A stretch of DNA of 64,000 nt from Sphingobacteriia bacterium 28-36-52 (GCA_002281575.1 NCGN01000001.1:124001-188000), one strand, 5' to 3'. Shown: positions 36,325-45,973, counted from the stretch's first letter. Notes: generated from the sequence alone by a model not told the origin. A program made the numbers and translations.

Positions 36325-36332
36325 TATATTTG
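36325..36332 (+). promoter_or_regulatory. Candidate -7 box TATATTTG, 4 bases before the ftsK ATG
   Basis: Exact TAnnTTTG match followed by GTAT and the ftsK ATG. A near-match CATTTTTG at about 36277-36284 is the alternative promoter and would give an ordinary leader of about 50 bases. Confidence 0.35.
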
Positions 36333-36336
36333 GTAT

Positions 36337-38958
36337 ATGGCCAATAGTTTAAAAAAGAAGACCCCAGTTCCGCCAGACCCTGAAGAGCTGAATCCAGACA
36401 AAGATGCAGACGTAACGGTTGCGGCAGTGGTTAAAGACGAAAGAACCGAAAAGATTATAGGTTCAGTTTGCCTATTACTTACCCTTTTCTTATTTATTTC
36501 TTTTACTTCCTATTTATTTACTTGGCAAGAGGATCAGGATAAAGTACAACAATTTGGTGTTCGTATTTTTTCTACTGATGATGTTAGAGTGAATAATTTG
36601 TTGGGTGTACTAGGTGCTTATGTTTCTCACTCACTATGGTATAATGGTTTTGGTTTGGCTTCTTATTTATTTTGTACCATTTTTTTTGTGTTAGGCGTAA
36701 ACCTTCTTTTTGGAAAGAAAGTGTTTAAATTATTACGGAACTTAAAATATGTATTAATAGGGTTGGTCGTATTTAGTATGGCAGCTTCTTATATTGCAAA
36801 AGGGGCCCCTTTTTCTTGGGGCGGTGCTGTTGGTGAATATTTGAATGACTGGTTCGAAAAATGGATTGGTAGAATTGGCACTGGAGCATTATTACTACTA
36901 ACTTTATTTAGTTATTTTATTTGGAGGTTTAATCCTGTTTTCAAATTGCCAAACTGGAAGTTCAACTTATTGGATGGTAAGGAAGAACCAATGTCTAAAA
37001 ATCTTGCAGCGGACTTTCCAGATGCATCAACAGAAAACAACAATCATATTGATGAAGAAGTATTAAATGATTCAATTGAAGAATTGGATGAAGACGGATT
37101 GCCTATTAGTAAGAACAAACTAAAGACAAATGCTAGTGCCGTTTCGGTAATAATGCCAGCTGTAGAATTAACCAACAACCCTATGAATGAATTTGATATG
37201 GTAGAAAAAGAAGAGTTGGTTATAGAGGAGGAGGAAGAATTAGAAGCTGAATTAGAGAAAGCCGAAGACGAATTAATAGAAGCAATTGAAGAAAGTAAAA
37301 TTGAAGAAGAAGTTGATGATATTGATCAGGCTCCTATTGCACAGAATAACAAAAAAAATGAACCTGAATTAGAATTAGAAATTAAAGAAACTCCAGAAGT
37401 AGAAGAGGAAGAAACACTAGCTACAATTACAGCAACCATTGGTAGTTTGGCAAGCAAATACGATGTTACACTTGACTTAAAGAATTATAAATATCCTGGA
37501 TTAGATTTATTAGAAACACATGGTAGTGAAAAAATAGTACACGATCCAACAGAATTAGAAACACATAAAAATCAAATCATAGCAACATTAAAAAACTATG
37601 ATATTGCAATACAAAGAATTGCTGCAACAGTAGGTCCTACAGTTACTTTATATGAGATTGTGCCTGCGCCAGGTGTTAGAATAAGTAGAATTAAAAACCT
37701 AGAAGATGATATTGCTTTAAGTTTAGCTGCATTGGGTATTCGTATTATTGCGCCAATTCCGGGTAAAGGAACAATTGGTATTGAAGTACCCAATGTTCGT
37801 AAAACGGTTGTGAGTATGAAAACCTTATTGGCTAGTGAAAAATTTCAAAATAGTAATTTTTCTCTACCCATTGCAATTGGTAAAAAAATTGATAATGACA
37901 ACTTCATTGTAGACCTTGCTACTATGCCACACTTGTTAATGGCTGGTGCAACAGGGCAAGGAAAGTCGGTAGGCCTTAATGCAATTTTAGTTTCTTTATT
38001 GTATAAAAAACATCCCTCTCAATTAAAGTTCGTTTTGGTTGATCCCAAAAAAGTTGAGTTGAGTTTGTATAGGGTAATAGAAAAGCATTTCCTGGCTAAG
38101 CTTCCAGGTGAGGAAGAATCAATAATTACCGATACCAAAAAAGTGGTCTATACATTAAATGCATTGTGCATTGAAATGGATAATCGGTACGATTTGTTAA
38201 AAGAAGCAGGCTGTAGAAATATTAAAGAATACAATGAGAAATTCACTGCTCGAAAGTTGAATCCAGAAAAAGGGCACCAATATTTACCATTTATTGTATT
38301 GGTAGTAGATGAGTTTGCCGATTTAATCATGACAGCTGGTAAAGAAGTAGAAATGCCAATTGCCCGACTTGCCCAGTTGGCAAGGGCCATAGGTATCCAT
38401 TTAATAATTGCAACACAAAGACCTTCAGTTAATATTATAACAGGAACCATTAAGGCCAATTTTCCTGCTCGTATTGCATTTAAAGTTTCTAGTAAAATTG
38501 ATAGTAGAACAATTTTAGATGCAGGTGGTGCAGAGCAGTTAATTGGAAAAGGAGATATGTTGGTTAGCTACAATGGAGAAATTACTCGTTTGCAATGTGC
38601 TTTTGTAGACACCCCTGAAGTAGATGCTGTTTGTGAATTTATTGGAAATCAAAAAGGTTATCCTCAGGCATTTTTATTGCCAGAATACGTGGATGAAAAA
38701 GAAATGGAAGGTAGAGATTTTGATGCCAATGATCGTGACCCATTATTTGAAGACGCAGCAAGATTAATTGTAAGCAGTCAAATGGGATCTACCTCTTTAA
38801 TACAGAGAAGAATGAAACTAGGCTATAATAGGGCGGGAAGGCTTATGGATCAATTAGAAGCTGCAGGAGTGGTAGGGCCTAATCAGGGAAGTAAGGCAAG
38901 AGAAGTGTTGTTTAAAACGGATTCAGAATTGCAATCTTTCTTAGATACAATGGTATAA
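36337..38958 (+). CDS. ftsK: DNA translocase FtsK
   Basis: An 873-residue septal DNA pump. Four membrane helices occupy about residues 40-200. A Glu/Asp-rich linker follows (about 220-365, visibly acidic: EEEEELEAELEKAEDEL). The motor contains an alpha subdomain, the RecA-like beta with Walker A GATGQGKS (G537-S544), VLVDPKKVEL, and Walker B VLVVDEFADL. The C-terminal winged-helix gamma domain (about 805-870, LIQRRMKLGYNRAGRLMDQLE) reads KOPS-like polar sequences. It resolves chromosome dimers with XerCD at cell division. Forms a conserved Bacteroidota pair with lolA 99 bases downstream. Confidence 0.95.
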   Translation: MANSLKKKTPVPPDPEELNPDKDADVTVAAVVKDERTEKIIGSVCLLLTLFLFISFTSYLFTWQEDQDKVQQFGVRIFSTDDVRVNNLLGVLGAYVSHSLWYNGFGLASYLFCTIFFVLGVNLLFGKKVFKLLRNLKYVLIGLVVFSMAASYIAKGAPFSWGGAVGEYLNDWFEKWIGRIGTGALLLLTLFSYFIWRFNPVFKLPNWKFNLLDGKEEPMSKNLAADFPDASTENNNHIDEEVLNDSIEELDEDGLPISKNKLKTNASAVSVIMPAVELTNNPMNEFDMVEKEELVIEEEEELEAELEKAEDELIEAIEESKIEEEVDDIDQAPIAQNNKKNEPELELEIKETPEVEEEETLATITATIGSLASKYDVTLDLKNYKYPGLDLLETHGSEKIVHDPTELETHKNQIIATLKNYDIAIQRIAATVGPTVTLYEIVPAPGVRISRIKNLEDDIALSLAALGIRIIAPIPGKGTIGIEVPNVRKTVVSMKTLLASEKFQNSNFSLPIAIGKKIDNDNFIVDLATMPHLLMAGATGQGKSVGLNAILVSLLYKKHPSQLKFVLVDPKKVELSLYRVIEKHFLAKLPGEEESIITDTKKVVYTLNALCIEMDNRYDLLKEAGCRNIKEYNEKFTARKLNPEKGHQYLPFIVLVVDEFADLIMTAGKEVEMPIARLAQLARAIGIHLIIATQRPSVNIITGTIKANFPARIAFKVSSKIDSRTILDAGGAEQLIGKGDMLVSYNGEITRLQCAFVDTPEVDAVCEFIGNQKGYPQAFLLPEYVDEKEMEGRDFDANDRDPLFEDAARLIVSSQMGSTSLIQRRMKLGYNRAGRLMDQLEAAGVVGPNQGSKAREVLFKTDSELQSFLDTMV

Positions 38959-39032
38959 ACAAATTGGGCCTATGATAAGGCCTTTTTACCGAAACTTTAA
39001 TAGGTTGAATTACCCAAAATCAGTCGAAAGTG

Positions 39033-39040
39033 TATATTTG
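39033..39040 (+). promoter_or_regulatory. Candidate -7 box TATATTTG upstream of lolA
   Basis: Exact TAnnTTTG match (TATATTTGCACC) 17 bases before the lolA ATG. The closest TTG (39005-39007) is 25 bases upstream, outside normal spacing. Confidence 0.5.
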
Positions 39041-39057
39041 CACCCTAATACGGAAAC

Positions 39058-39687
39058 ATGCAGAAATTTTACATAGCTAGTATTTTTATTTTTTGTTCCT
39101 TTTTGTTTACTAATGCCCAGAATGATCCCGCAGCAAAAAAAGTAATTGATGCTTTTGGGTCAAAAGTAAAGGCATCCAAGGGAATTACAGCCTCCTTCTC
39201 ATTAAAGTCTTTCAACAGTAAGGGGAAAGCGAATGGATCAAAAGCATTATCACTTTCAATGCGAGGAGAAAAATATTTATTAAAGCAGGGGAAAACTGAA
39301 ATAATATGTGACGGCAAAAATGTTTATAATTTTGATGGTGCTAAAACAATTACTAAGTCTGCAGTAGAAGAAAATAGCCAAACATTGAGTCCTCAAAAAT
39401 TGTTGGCTGGCTCTTATGATAAAGATTTCTCTTATAAACTCACCAATACAAAGGGTAATTTCAATGTAATTGAAATGGTGCCATTAGATAAAAGAAAAAA
39501 TTTCCAAAAAGTGACATTGTTTTTCAATAAAAAAACAAGTGTACTCTCAAAAGCGTCTATTTTAGATAAAAGCAATAATATTACTGAGTTAGGAGTAAGT
39601 AATATAAACTTAAATGCTAAGTTGGCTGATATCCTTTTTGTATTTAATAAGGCCAATTATCCAAAAGACGTTGAAATGCTAGACTAA
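39058..39687 (+). CDS. lolA: LolA-like outer membrane lipoprotein carrier
   Basis: A 209-residue periplasmic protein with signal peptide (residues 1-20, ending TNAQ). The rest fits the LolA/LppX half-barrel: alternating strands with hydrophobic face, MRGEKYLLKQGKTEIICDGK and FNKKTSVLSKASILDKSNN are recognisable. It ferries lipoproteins to the outer membrane. The position directly after ftsK is conserved in Bacteroidota. No LolB was seen. Followed by a strong terminator. Confidence 0.88.
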   Translation: MQKFYIASIFIFCSFLFTNAQNDPAAKKVIDAFGSKVKASKGITASFSLKSFNSKGKANGSKALSLSMRGEKYLLKQGKTEIICDGKNVYNFDGAKTITKSAVEENSQTLSPQKLLAGSYDKDFSYKLTNTKGNFNVIEMVPLDKRKNFQKVTLFFNKKTSVLSKASILDKSNNITELGVSNINLNAKLADILFVFNKANYPKDVEMLD

Positions 39688-39706
39688 TTCATTTTATTTT
39701 TTTTAC

Positions 39707-39737
39707 AAAGCCCATCTAAATATTTAGACGGGCTTTT
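39707..39737 (+). terminator. Intrinsic terminator after lolA
   Basis: AAAGCCC(A)TCTAAA / TTTAGA(C)GGGCTTT stem with a single mismatch and a TAT-type loop, ending in a T-rich tail before the next gene. Confidence 0.88.
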
Positions 39738-39757
39738 ATTTTGCTTATTTTTAAGCT

Positions 39758-40894
39758 ATGAGAAAGGTACTATTATTTATAGCCTTAATTGGTTCTGGAA
39801 ACTTATTGGCACAATTTAGTGCAAGGTTTGTAGTCACTAATATTGCAACCCGAAGCAATGAGGATATTTATTTAACAGGAACCTTCAATAATTGGAATCC
39901 GCAAGATCCTCAATATAAATTGAAGCCCTTTAGTGGTGGAAGAAAAAGCATTGTTTTAATTAATTTGGCAGCAGGTACTTATGCTTTTAAGTTTTCAAGA
40001 GGAGCAAATAAGTTAGAGTCTACTGCAGATGGAAGAGATATCTCAGATAGAATATTAGAAGTAAATGGAGATGTAAGCAATGAATACACTATTGCTGGGT
40101 TTAAGGATGATTATCCGGAAAAACCCAAATTATACACGGCTAGTCCACAGGTTCGCGTTTTAGATACAGCTTTTTCAATTCCACAGTTGAATAAAAAAAG
40201 ACGTATTTGGATTTATTTGCCCAAAAATTACCAAACTACGGGTAAGAACTATCCTGTTTTATATATGCATGATGGTCAAAATTTATTTAATGAAAAAACG
40301 GCTTATGCAGAAGAGTGGGGAGTAGATGAATGTTTAGACAGTTTGCAACAAAAATTGCAAAAAGAATGCATCGTTGTTGGCATAGACAACGGGTTAGACA
40401 AAAGAATTAATGAATACAATCCTTATGACCATTTTCAGTATGGAAAGGGGTTGGGTAATGAATATGTAGATTTTGTAGCACTAACGCTAAAGCCATTTAT
40501 AGATAGCAAATACCGAACAAGAAAGGGTAGAGATTATACCTATTTGGCTGGCAGTAGTATGGGGGGCTTAATAAGTTGGTATGCCCAATTAAAGTACCCA
40601 ACTGTATTTGGAGGAGCTGCTGTGTTTTCGCCTTCTTTTTGGATTTCGCCACAAATAGCGGTAGATGCAGAAAAATGGGATGGGATGGAAATGCTCAGAT
40701 TTTATTTTTATACCGGTAGTAAGGAAGAGGCCAACTCGGTATCAAATATGCAAAAGATTGCAGCTATATTGCAAAAGAAAAAACAATCTCAAATAAGAAC
40801 CGTAGTTAATCCGATAGGACAACATAGCGAAAAATATTGGAGACAAGAATTTCCTGCATTCTATATTTGGATGGCTAACAATTGGAAAGAATGA
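39758..40894 (+). CDS. Exported alpha/beta-hydrolase esterase with N-terminal carbohydrate-binding-like domain
   Basis: A 378-residue exported protein (signal peptide ending NLLAQ). Residues about 22-110 look like an immunoglobulin-like glycogen-binding module (IYLTGTFNNWNPQD, GTYAFKFSRG). Residues about 130-378 are an esterase D/Fes-type alpha/beta hydrolase with YLPKNYQ, VLYMHDGQN and nucleophile S267 in GSSMGG; the histidine is probably in IGQHSEKYW. The combination resembles feruloyl or acetyl esterases acting on plant or algal glycans. It overlaps the GH29 fucosidase by four bases (ATGA), so the two are coexpressed. The exact ester substrate is unknown. Confidence 0.85.
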   Translation: MRKVLLFIALIGSGNLLAQFSARFVVTNIATRSNEDIYLTGTFNNWNPQDPQYKLKPFSGGRKSIVLINLAAGTYAFKFSRGANKLESTADGRDISDRILEVNGDVSNEYTIAGFKDDYPEKPKLYTASPQVRVLDTAFSIPQLNKKRRIWIYLPKNYQTTGKNYPVLYMHDGQNLFNEKTAYAEEWGVDECLDSLQQKLQKECIVVGIDNGLDKRINEYNPYDHFQYGKGLGNEYVDFVALTLKPFIDSKYRTRKGRDYTYLAGSSMGGLISWYAQLKYPTVFGGAAVFSPSFWISPQIAVDAEKWDGMEMLRFYFYTGSKEEANSVSNMQKIAAILQKKKQSQIRTVVNPIGQHSEKYWRQEFPAFYIWMANNWKE

Positions 40895-42222
40895 ATAAAC
40901 TAATCTTTGCTGTTTTACAGCTGCTTTTTTTTGCACATATAGATGCGCAAAGTCGAAATCCTTTACCCACCAATGCGCAATTGAAATGGCATAAGAACAA
41001 TTATTATTTTTTCATTCATTTTGGCCCCAACACTTTCACAGGTAAAGAATGGGGAGATGGTAAAGAAAAAACTGAGGTATTTAATCCTACCCAATTAAAT
41101 ACTGACCAATGGTGCAAAGTAGCTAAAGAGTCTGGGGCCAAAGGCATTATTATTACCGCAAAGCATCACGACGGGTTTTGTTTATGGCCTAGTAAATTTT
41201 CTACCCATACGGTTCGCGAAAGCGGATTTAAAAGAGATATTTTGGCTGAACTGGCTGCTTCTTGTAAAAAAGCAGGATTGTTATTTGGTGTTTATTTATC
41301 TCCATGGGATAGAAACCATCCCGACTATGGTACAGACAAATACAATGACGTATTTGTAAATATGCTTCAAGAGATTTTTCAACAATATGGCCCTATTTGG
41401 GAGTTATGGTGGGATGGTGCAAATGGCGAGGGCCCTAACGGGAAATTGCAAGTGTATGATTGGAAGCGTTACGAACAGCTTGTTAGAAAGTTGTCCCCGC
41501 AAACCATTATTTTCAGTGATATTGGCCCAGATATAAGATGGGTTGGTAATGAAAGCGGGTATGCAGGTAAAACCAATTGGAATTTATTAGATACGGCTGG
41601 TTTTAAAAGAGGACATGGCGCCCCCCATCAGGATACTTTGGGGAAGGGTAATTACAAAGGTCAATATTATATTCCAGCTGAGGTAGATGTGAGTATTCGA
41701 CCGGGTTGGTTTCATAGAAATGCGGAGAATGAAAAAGTAAAAACAGCCGATCAATTGTTTAAAATTTACCTTGAATCAGTTGGAAGAGGTGCCAATTTAT
41801 TATTGAATGTTCCTCCAGACGCTCGAGGCTTAATTCATGAAAATGATATAGTTTCTTTAAAGGGATTAAAATCTAAAATAGATCAAATTGAAAGGGTAGA
41901 TTTATTTAAGAATGCTGCAGTAAATGAAGCTGGGCCAGACAAGAACAATCCTAACAAGAATAGTACTTGGTATTATATGTTAAAATCTCCAGCAACCATT
42001 AAAGGGCTCATTTTAGAGGAAGATTTAAAATATGGACAAAAAATCGCATCCGCCAATATCAGTTTGTCATTAAATGGTGAACAGGTTTTTCAAGAAACTA
42101 TTACCACTGTTGGTAATAAACGAATTTTACTATTACCCAATCCTGTTCAAGCAACTGAATTATCTATTGTAATTAATGAAGCAAAAGGATTGCCAATATT
42201 AAAAAGAGCGAAGGCTTTTTAA
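40891..42222 (+). CDS. Alpha-L-fucosidase, glycoside hydrolase family 29
   Basis: A 443-residue exported enzyme starting at the ATG inside the ATGA overlap (signal peptide ending HIDAQ). GH29 hallmarks are the N-terminal WHKNNYYFFIHFG, KHHDGFCLWPSK, YLSPWDRN and the nucleophile D175 in ELWWDGANG. The C-terminal part is shorter than in two-domain GH29 enzymes and ends in a beta-sandwich-like segment. GH29 releases terminal alpha-L-fucose with retention. The esterase gene in front suggests that acylated, fucosylated glycans are the target (inference). Confidence 0.9.
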   Translation: MNKLIFAVLQLLFFAHIDAQSRNPLPTNAQLKWHKNNYYFFIHFGPNTFTGKEWGDGKEKTEVFNPTQLNTDQWCKVAKESGAKGIIITAKHHDGFCLWPSKFSTHTVRESGFKRDILAELAASCKKAGLLFGVYLSPWDRNHPDYGTDKYNDVFVNMLQEIFQQYGPIWELWWDGANGEGPNGKLQVYDWKRYEQLVRKLSPQTIIFSDIGPDIRWVGNESGYAGKTNWNLLDTAGFKRGHGAPHQDTLGKGNYKGQYYIPAEVDVSIRPGWFHRNAENEKVKTADQLFKIYLESVGRGANLLLNVPPDARGLIHENDIVSLKGLKSKIDQIERVDLFKNAAVNEAGPDKNNPNKNSTWYYMLKSPATIKGLILEEDLKYGQKIASANISLSLNGEQVFQETITTVGNKRILLLPNPVQATELSIVINEAKGLPILKRAKAF

Positions 42223-42243
42223 TTCAAAATAGGGTTATTACTA

Positions 42244-43146
42244 TCATATTCTAAAAGTAACACCCTCTATGGCTAATTGGGTTTTAGGAAATACTTCTAG
42301 CGCTTCTTTTAAATAGTCATGTAACTCTTCAAATTTGCTACTAAAATGACCAAGCAACAATCCTCCAGCATTTGCATTTAAAGCAATGGTTGCTGCTTGA
42401 GATGTAGTAGAATGAAATCTGGCAGCTGCTCTTTCTTCCATGCCATTTAAATAAGTAGCTTCATGGTAAATCATTGTTACCTCTTTGGCAATTTCAATTA
42501 GCCTTTCATCATAAATGGTATCTGCGCAATAAGCATAACTTTTTGCACGTACATTCGGTAGTGTAACTTGGTCGTTATACACCACTGAACCATCTTTTGC
42601 TGTATAGTCGTACCCCATTTTTAAAGAGGGATAAAAAGCAGCTGGAATATTAAAGTTGATGGCTTTTTCCTTGTCTAATTTTCTAGGATGTTTTTTTTCT
42701 TTAATTAGAAAGCCCCAGCATGGAATACGGTGTTGAGTATGAAAGGTCTCTACAGAAAACTTGGGGGTGTCTAAAATGAGTTCCTCCTTATTTAATGGAT
42801 GAAAAACCAGTTCGTAGGGTAGGGTGGTTGAAGCAACTTTTAATTGGAGGGAAATGATTTCCTCTAATCCGGGAGGTGCAAAAAGATGAAGTGGTTGTTC
42901 TCTATTTAACAAAGCCATGCTACTAATTAAGCCAATAAGCCCAAAATAATGGTCTCCATGTAAGTGCGAAATGAATATATGGTTTAATTTTCCCCTTCGT
43001 ATTTTATACCTCGAAAGCTGCATCTGAGTACCTTCGCCACAATCAATTAACAATAGTTGATCGTTAATGGTAACTATTTGTGCACTAGGATGCCGATCGT
43101 AGGCTGGTAATGCTGAGTTATTCCCTAAAATAGTCACCGCGAACAT
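42244..43146 (-). CDS. rnz: Ribonuclease Z (tRNA 3' processing)
   Basis: A 300-residue metallo-beta-lactamase-fold endonuclease that trims tRNA 3' ends. LLIDCGEGTQMQLSRY near the N-terminus and the zinc motif HLHGDH (H61-H66) with a later YHEATY and GLLLGHFSSK (Zn and active-site residues) define RNase Z. The encoded tRNA-His in this window lacks CCA, which fits the need for RNase Z plus CCA-adding enzyme. Convergent with the fucosidase gene, 21 bases apart. Confidence 0.93.
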   Translation of the reverse strand: MFAVTILGNNSALPAYDRHPSAQIVTINDQLLLIDCGEGTQMQLSRYKIRRGKLNHIFISHLHGDHYFGLIGLISSMALLNREQPLHLFAPPGLEEIISLQLKVASTTLPYELVFHPLNKEELILDTPKFSVETFHTQHRIPCWGFLIKEKKHPRKLDKEKAINFNIPAAFYPSLKMGYDYTAKDGSVVYNDQVTLPNVRAKSYAYCADTIYDERLIEIAKEVTMIYHEATYLNGMEERAAARFHSTTSQAATIALNANAGGLLLGHFSSKFEELHDYLKEALEVFPKTQLAIEGVTFRI

Positions 43147-43297
43147 AATGAGTTAATAATGATTTATTTATAATAGTTGAAGATAAGACAAATTAATATT
43201 TTTTATGCTGCATAACTAGGCTACTTTATATCAAACAACATGCCTCAATCGTAAATCCTAGTCTTTTCTTTCTTATTAACTAAAAAAATGCAGATAA

Positions 43298-43329
43298 TTT
43301 GTATTTTTTAAGGAAAAATGGTACTTTTG
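43298..43329 (+). promoter_or_regulatory. Promoter of rpsO: TTTG - 20 bases - TACTTTTG
   Basis: TTTG at 43298-43301 and TACTTTTG at 43322-43329, 20 bases apart, match the Bacteroidota -33/-7 consensus. The leader to the ATG at 43382 is about 45 bases and contains a direct repeat GAGTCTA. The 235-base gap with rnz holds nothing else I recognise. Confidence 0.75.
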
Positions 43330-43381
43330 CACCGAAAAAAAAGAAAGAGTCTAATTCCGGAGTCTATTTAAAAACTTAGAG

Positions 43382-43654
43382 ATGCCTTATTTAACTACAG
43401 AAAGAAAAGCCAGCATTTTTGCTGAATTTGGTGGAAAAGCAAGCAACACAGGTTCTATTGAAGCGCAAGTTGCTATTTTAACTGAGCGTATTGCCCATAT
43501 TTCAAAGCACTTACAAGCTAACAAGCACGATCATTCTACCCAACGTGGATTGATGATGATGGTTGGTCAGCGTAAGCGTTTATTGGCTTACATGCAAAAG
43601 CATAACTTAAGCGGATACCGTGTGCTAATTGAGAAATTAGGTCTGAGAAAATAA
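43382..43654 (+). CDS. rpsO: 30S ribosomal protein S15
   Basis: A 90-residue protein. TGSIEAQVAILTERIAHISKHL, followed by DHSTQRGLMMMVGQRKRLLAYM and a C-terminal LIEKLGLRK, is the S15 helical bundle, which binds 16S rRNA helix 22 and anchors the platform. Placed directly upstream of pnp as in many bacteria. Confidence 0.97.
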   Translation: MPYLTTERKASIFAEFGGKASNTGSIEAQVAILTERIAHISKHLQANKHDHSTQRGLMMMVGQRKRLLAYMQKHNLSGYRVLIEKLGLRK

Positions 43655-43677
43655 TTCTTCAGTCATGTTATAAAACC

Positions 43678-43710
43678 ATTCCCAACTCACATTTTATTGT
43701 AGTTGGGAAT
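43678..43710 (+). promoter_or_regulatory. Hairpin between rpsO and pnp
   Basis: Ten-base inverted repeat ATTCCCAACT / AGTTGGGAAT with a 13-base loop, followed by AGTTGTTTT. It may be a terminator for rpsO or, as in E. coli, a structure in the pnp leader that is processed during PNPase autoregulation. Confidence 0.6.
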
Positions 43711-43795
43711 AGTTGTTTTATCCTGTATCTTACAATCAGCCTTTCAAACCATTGATGGAAGCCTAATTCCTTCCAATCAATTCATACAAAAGATT

Positions 43796-45952
43796 ATGTT
43801 ATCACAACCAATAAGTGTTCAATTTAACCTAGACGAAAAACGTCAGGTAACTCTTGGAACAGGCAAATTAGCCCGTCAAGCAGACGGAGCTGTAACTGTT
43901 CAACAAGGAAACTGTATTATCATGGCTACAGTAGTAGCTAATAAAGACCCTAAAGATGGGCAAGATTTCTTCCCTTTAAGCGTAGACTATCAAGAAAAAT
44001 TTGCTTCTGCAGGACGTGTTCCAGGATCATTTTTCAAAAGAGAAGCTCGTTTAAACGATTATGAAATATTAACCAGTCGTTTAATAGATCGCGCATTAAG
44101 ACCATTGTTCCCGGAAGATTATTTATGCGATGTTCAAGTTCTAGTGAGTCTTATTTCTAGCGATGCAGATATTTTACCTGATTCATTGGCTTGCTTAGCT
44201 GCATCAGCTGCATTGGCTGTTTCAGATATTCCAATTAAAGAAATTATTTCTGAAGTAAGAATTGCCAGAGTTAATGGTCAGTTCATAATTAACCCAACAA
44301 GAACTGAACTAGCTAATTCAGACTTAGAATTTTTAATTGCAGCTACCGAGAAGAATTTGATGATGGTAGAAGGAGAAGCAAAAGAATGTGCTGAAGCAGA
44401 TTTAGTTAAAGCACTTGAAATTGCGCACGATGCTATTCGAATTCAAATTAAAGCACAAGCTGAATTGAGAGCAAAAGCTGGTGTTACAACGAAGCGCGAT
44501 TATAAGAAACCAGAACAAGATGAGCAAATCAAGGAATTGGTTTACAATTTTGCAAAGGGTCGTGTTTATGAAATTTCTAGAAAGGGTTCAGCTAAGCATG
44601 AGCGTTCTGATGCATACAATGCATTAAAGGATGAAATCATGGCTAGTTTGCCTGAAGACATTACCGATTTGCAGAAAAAATTAGCAAAGAAATACTACGA
44701 AGATCTTAAGTGGGAAGTAGTTAGAAATATGATATTAGAAGATCGTATAAGATTAGACGGACGTAAATTAGACCAAGTAAGACCATTGGCAATGGAAGTG
44801 GAACCACTTCCCACTCCCCACGGTTCTGCATTGTTCACAAGAGGTGAAACTCAATCACTTACAACGGTTACTTTCGGAACTAAATTAGATGAGTTATTGT
44901 CTGAAACTGCTGCAAAATCGGAATATTCTAAATTCTTCTTACACTATAATTTCCCACCGTTTTCTACAGGTGAAGTTAAAATGATGCGCGGTGTAGGTAG
45001 AAGAGAAGTAGGTCATGGTAATTTAGCTCAGCGTTCTTTAAAACAAATGATGCCATCTTCTACAGAGTTTGCTTACACAGTTAGAATTGTGAGTGATATA
45101 TTAGAAAGTAATGGTTCATCATCAATGGCAACTGTATGTGCTGGATCATTGGCTTTAATGGATGCAGGAGTTCCTGTTCCAAAGCACGTAAGTGGTGTTG
45201 CAATGGGTTTAATTACTCGTGAAGACGGTAAATATGCCATCTTAACTGATATCTTAGGTGATGAAGATCATTTAGGCGATATGGATTTTAAAGTTACAGG
45301 AACCAGAGATGGAATCTGTGGTGTGCAAATGGATATTAAAGTAGATGGTCTTAGCATGGAAGTGATGATGGAAGCTTTATCACAAGCACGTGCTGGTAGA
45401 TTACATATTTTAGATGCCATGTACGATTGCATTCCATCACATAGAGCAGAAGTGAAACCACATGCTCCAAGAATGGTTAAGTTGATTATTGACAAAGAAT
45501 TCATTGGCGCAGTAATAGGACCAGGTGGAAAAGTGATTCAAGAAATTCAACGTGAAACTGGAGCTACTGTAAATATTGAAGAAGTAGGCAATACTGGAGA
45601 AGTGAGCATTTTCTCTGCTTCAAAAGAAAGCTTAGATAAAGCAGTCAATTGGGTTCGAAGTATTACTGCTGTTCCTGAAGTTGGAGATGTTTACGAAGGT
45701 CCTATCAAAGGGATTAAAGAATTTGGTGCATTTGTAGAATTTATGCCGGGCAAGCAAGGTTTGTTGCATATTAGTGAAATAAGCTGGAGCCGTCTTGAAT
45801 CTATGGATGGATTGTTTAAAGAAGGAGATATGGTAAAAGTTAAATTAGTTGGTCTTGATCCAAAGACTGGTAAGTTTAAATTAAGCCGTAAAGCATTAAT
45901 GCCAAGACCAGAACAAAAACCAAGAGAAAATAATCCTACTAACGAAGGATAA
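43796..45952 (+). CDS. pnp: Polyribonucleotide nucleotidyltransferase (PNPase)
   Basis: A 718-residue phosphorolytic 3' exoribonuclease. The ATG at 43796 (MLSQPISV) is preferred; an in-frame upstream start would add 31 residues unlike the family and overlap the hairpin. Order: first RNase PH domain, helical linker, second RNase PH domain (from about 330), KH domain with GPGG (about residue 575), and S1 domain (about 630-700; GAFVEFMPGKQGLLHISEI). It degrades mRNA as a trimer, possibly with an RNA helicase. The rpsO-pnp order is conserved. Confidence 0.96.
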   Translation: MLSQPISVQFNLDEKRQVTLGTGKLARQADGAVTVQQGNCIIMATVVANKDPKDGQDFFPLSVDYQEKFASAGRVPGSFFKREARLNDYEILTSRLIDRALRPLFPEDYLCDVQVLVSLISSDADILPDSLACLAASAALAVSDIPIKEIISEVRIARVNGQFIINPTRTELANSDLEFLIAATEKNLMMVEGEAKECAEADLVKALEIAHDAIRIQIKAQAELRAKAGVTTKRDYKKPEQDEQIKELVYNFAKGRVYEISRKGSAKHERSDAYNALKDEIMASLPEDITDLQKKLAKKYYEDLKWEVVRNMILEDRIRLDGRKLDQVRPLAMEVEPLPTPHGSALFTRGETQSLTTVTFGTKLDELLSETAAKSEYSKFFLHYNFPPFSTGEVKMMRGVGRREVGHGNLAQRSLKQMMPSSTEFAYTVRIVSDILESNGSSSMATVCAGSLALMDAGVPVPKHVSGVAMGLITREDGKYAILTDILGDEDHLGDMDFKVTGTRDGICGVQMDIKVDGLSMEVMMEALSQARAGRLHILDAMYDCIPSHRAEVKPHAPRMVKLIIDKEFIGAVIGPGGKVIQEIQRETGATVNIEEVGNTGEVSIFSASKESLDKAVNWVRSITAVPEVGDVYEGPIKGIKEFGAFVEFMPGKQGLLHISEISWSRLESMDGLFKEGDMVKVKLVGLDPKTGKFKLSRKALMPRPEQKPRENNPTNEG

Positions 45953-45973
45953 TCTCTCAACATATTTTGTAAT

